Shown here one piece after another: positions 5,828 through 6,911 of a DNA stretch of 6,911 nucleotides. The position numbers and the translations under genes were made by a program. Location of the stretch: contig DCGV01000096.1 of assembly GCA_002314725.1 (NCBI GenBank), positions 1-6,911 on the forward strand. The letters are read 5' to 3'. The first letter of the stretch is position 1; the number at the start of each line of letters is the position of its first letter. This DNA is from Bacteroidales bacterium UBA1769. Lineage in GTDB: Bacteria > Bacteroidota > Bacteroidia > Bacteroidales > UBA932. Under the pieces are notes generated by a model. It made no database searches. It had not been told where the DNA came from and saw nothing but the letters and a program-made list of their open reading frames with translations.

Positions 5828-6731
5828 TACTCCTATATTTTTCTGACATCCGATTAATAAGTGCCTTCATCTCATCCCGTAACCATTTCGGCTCAAGCAC
5901 TTCAACTGTTGCAGCACGTGACAAAAGTTCCTGCTCGAAATCGTATTCTGCCGCCAGATAATACTGAAAAATAGAATATTCCGGAGTAGATTCAATTTCT
6001 TCTTGACTGCTATGAAGCGGCAATGAGCGGACGAAGGACTGCTGATTTTCAGTTACCTTAATCCTGACAATTTCTGGCTTCTTGTCAGACAAAAAAATTC
6101 CAAAACTCTTTGAACAATATGATTGAGGAGAAAAATCATTGGGGTATTTGAATTTCTCATCGGTCATTTCTACATTCTCCATCCTGTCAAGACCAAACAC
6201 TCGCAATTCCCCAGGATGCCTATCACTAATTCCAACCAAATACCATCTCTGCTTGTATACCTTGAGGAAATATGGCTCTATTCTCGTTATATATGAATCA
6301 ACCTTCCAAAATGTACGATATGTAATCTCAACAACAATATTATCTTTTATCGCGGAAACAAGCGTTTGAAGATGTTGACGGCCATTAGGAATTGATTCAA
6401 ACAGAATCCTTTCACTAATTGATTTGCACTCTCTGACAATATTTTCAGCAGATATTGTATCAAGAAGCCAATCTTTCATTGTCCCATCTTCAACTGCTGA
6501 TTCATTGGCAACATAGAATTCATTGGAATGTCTGTCACAAACAATGGAAACCCCATAGATTTCCTTGATATCGTTTACATATCGGTTAAAAGTCCGATAA
6601 TTCATTGGGGTAGAATTAGGATTAAAGTAGCTATTCTTCATCCATATATCGGAAATCTCTTGAAAAGAAATCCTCTTATGCCTTCTTATTGTGTCCAACA
6701 GCCAATGCTGTTTTTCAATCATTGACGCCAT
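5817..6731 (-). CDS. WYL-domain transcriptional regulator
   Basis: A 304-residue regulator with the standard three-part layout: an N-terminal helix-turn-helix region at about 5-75 (LLDTIRRHKRISFQEISDIW, then NYRTFNRYVNDI), a WYL domain at about 120-190 with the namesake residues in QRWYLVG (Trp163, Tyr164, Leu165) followed by LRVFGLDRMENV, and a C-terminal WCX-like region at about 218-300. WYL domains bind nucleic acid or nucleotide ligands, and members such as BrxR and CapW repress phage-defence operons; which ligand is bound here is unknown. It is cytoplasmic and DNA-binding. The start at 6731 is the first in frame; an ATG at 6722 (Met4) is equally plausible, as the promoter's predicted start near 6742 leaves a very short leader for the first. 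The gene ends inside the start of the UDG-like gene (11-bp overlap), so the two are almost surely co-expressed. Autoregulation is likely but inferred. Confidence 0.93.
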   Translation of the reverse strand: MASMIEKQHWLLDTIRRHKRISFQEISDIWMKNSYFNPNSTPMNYRTFNRYVNDIKEIYGVSIVCDRHSNEFYVANESAVEDGTMKDWLLDTISAENIVRECKSISERILFESIPNGRQHLQTLVSAIKDNIVVEITYRTFWKVDSYITRIEPYFLKVYKQRWYLVGISDRHPGELRVFGLDRMENVEMTDEKFKYPNDFSPQSYCSKSFGIFLSDKKPEIVRIKVTENQQSFVRSLPLHSSQEEIESTPEYSIFQYYLAAEYDFEQELLSRAATVEVLEPKWLRDEMKALINRMSEKYRSNED

Positions 6732-6748
6732 ACAACTCTCTTTTGTTG

Positions 6749-6778
6749 CAAAGATAATGCATGCTCCTGTATAAAAAA
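6749..6778 (-). promoter_or_regulatory. Promoter candidate of the WYL/UDG-like pair
   Basis: On the minus strand TATCTTTG (6756 to 6749) is an exact match to the Bacteroidetes -7 box. The -33 position holds only a T run (TTTT at 6778 to 6775, 18 bases upstream), a weak match. Between the boxes lies the self-complementary GCATGC (6759-6764), part of ATGCATGC, a possible site for autoregulation by the WYL protein. The predicted transcript start near 6742 leaves 10-20 nt of leader. Confidence 0.55.
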
Positions 6779-6832
6779 TGTCACAAGGTCAAGATTTTTC
6801 GATTATTGTTGGATATTGATAATCAAAGCGGT

Positions 6833-6873
6833 CACACTCGTCTCGCTCCACTGCGTTCCGCAAGACCAGTGTG
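6833..6873. repeat. Imperfect inverted repeat with nested hairpin
   Basis: CACACTCGTC (6833-6842) pairs with GACCAGTGTG (6864-6873) with one mismatch, and inside the loop TGCG (6852-6855) pairs perfectly with CGCA (6859-6862) around TTC. No T tract follows on either side, so this is not a typical intrinsic terminator. The nested layout could be a recombinase, relaxase or replication-protein site, or a structured RNA end. Confidence 0.55.
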
Positions 6874-6893
6874 GTTCCAGCCGCTCCAGCACT

Positions 6894-6907
6894 TCGCGCC
6901 TGCGCGA
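6894..6907. repeat. Short G+C-rich inverted repeat at window end
   Basis: TCGCG (6894-6898) and CGCGA (6903-6907) are perfect 5-bp arms around a CCTG loop. It lies 20 bp from the larger inverted repeat at 6833-6873 and may belong to the same structured element. The window ends four bases later, so further arms cannot be seen. Confidence 0.4.
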
Positions 6908-6911
6908 CTTC

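Larger units (their letters stand above)
6789..6911 (-). other. G+C-rich window edge with an open reading frame, nature unknown
   Basis: From about 6828 to the end the composition turns sharply G+C-rich. On the minus strand a frame is open from the window edge to a TGA at 6791-6789 (40 codons, including LVLRNAVERDECDRF), which could be the 3' end of a gene starting outside. However, the three plus-strand frames are also open over the G+C-rich part, so an open frame means little here. It may equally be a mobile-element junction or noncoding structured DNA. Confidence 0.25.

Noticed and set aside
6801..6824. Inverted repeat GATTAT/ATAATC as a terminator
   Set aside because: The stem is only 6 bp, AT-rich, with a 12-nt loop and no T tract on the 3' side in either direction.

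Overview
The window reads as a Bacteroidales (Bacteroides/Prevotella-type gut bacterium) accessory region. The support is indirect but consistent: roughly 40% G+C with AT-rich gaps, start codons without clear Shine-Dalgarno sequences, and three promoter candidates that match the Bacteroidetes -7 box TAnnTTTG. No tRNA, rRNA, CRISPR array, transposase or integrase is visible.

Layout: (1) 51-1041, plus strand: a small glycine-rich protein of unknown function, then a promoter-plus-hairpin intergenic segment, then a leaderless Amidase_3 family N-acetylmuramoyl-L-alanine amidase resembling a phage or mobile-element lysin. (2) 1010-4795, minus strand: a tight five-gene run. In transcription order it encodes a TerB-like/zinc-ribbon protein, an SPFH (YdjI/'virion core'-type) protein with a C-terminal GYF_2 domain, a small second GYF_2 protein, a four-helix membrane protein, and an exported protein of unknown function. 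A good promoter (4852-4883) with repeats over it precedes the run. (3) 4907-6731, minus strand: a WYL-domain regulator overlapping by 11 bp a protein that joins an FtsK-gamma-like winged helix to a region resembling the uracil-DNA-glycosylase superfamily. A -7 box lies just upstream of the WYL gene. (4) 6789-6911: an abrupt G+C-rich, inverted-repeat-rich edge that probably belongs to another element or gene.

How the genes may work together (inference): the five-gene run looks like a membrane-associated scaffold. The SPFH protein would oligomerise, the zinc-ribbon/TerB protein would be its partner (compare the B. subtilis YdjG-YdjH-YdjI group), the GYF_2 domains could dock on the proline-rich stretches present in the same operon, and the last two genes would add membrane and periplasmic parts. 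The upstream WYL regulator plus UDG-like protein resembles a regulated nucleic-acid-sensing or DNA-processing pair, a layout common in phage-defence islands. Whether the two modules form one system is not shown by sequence alone, since a separate promoter sits between them.
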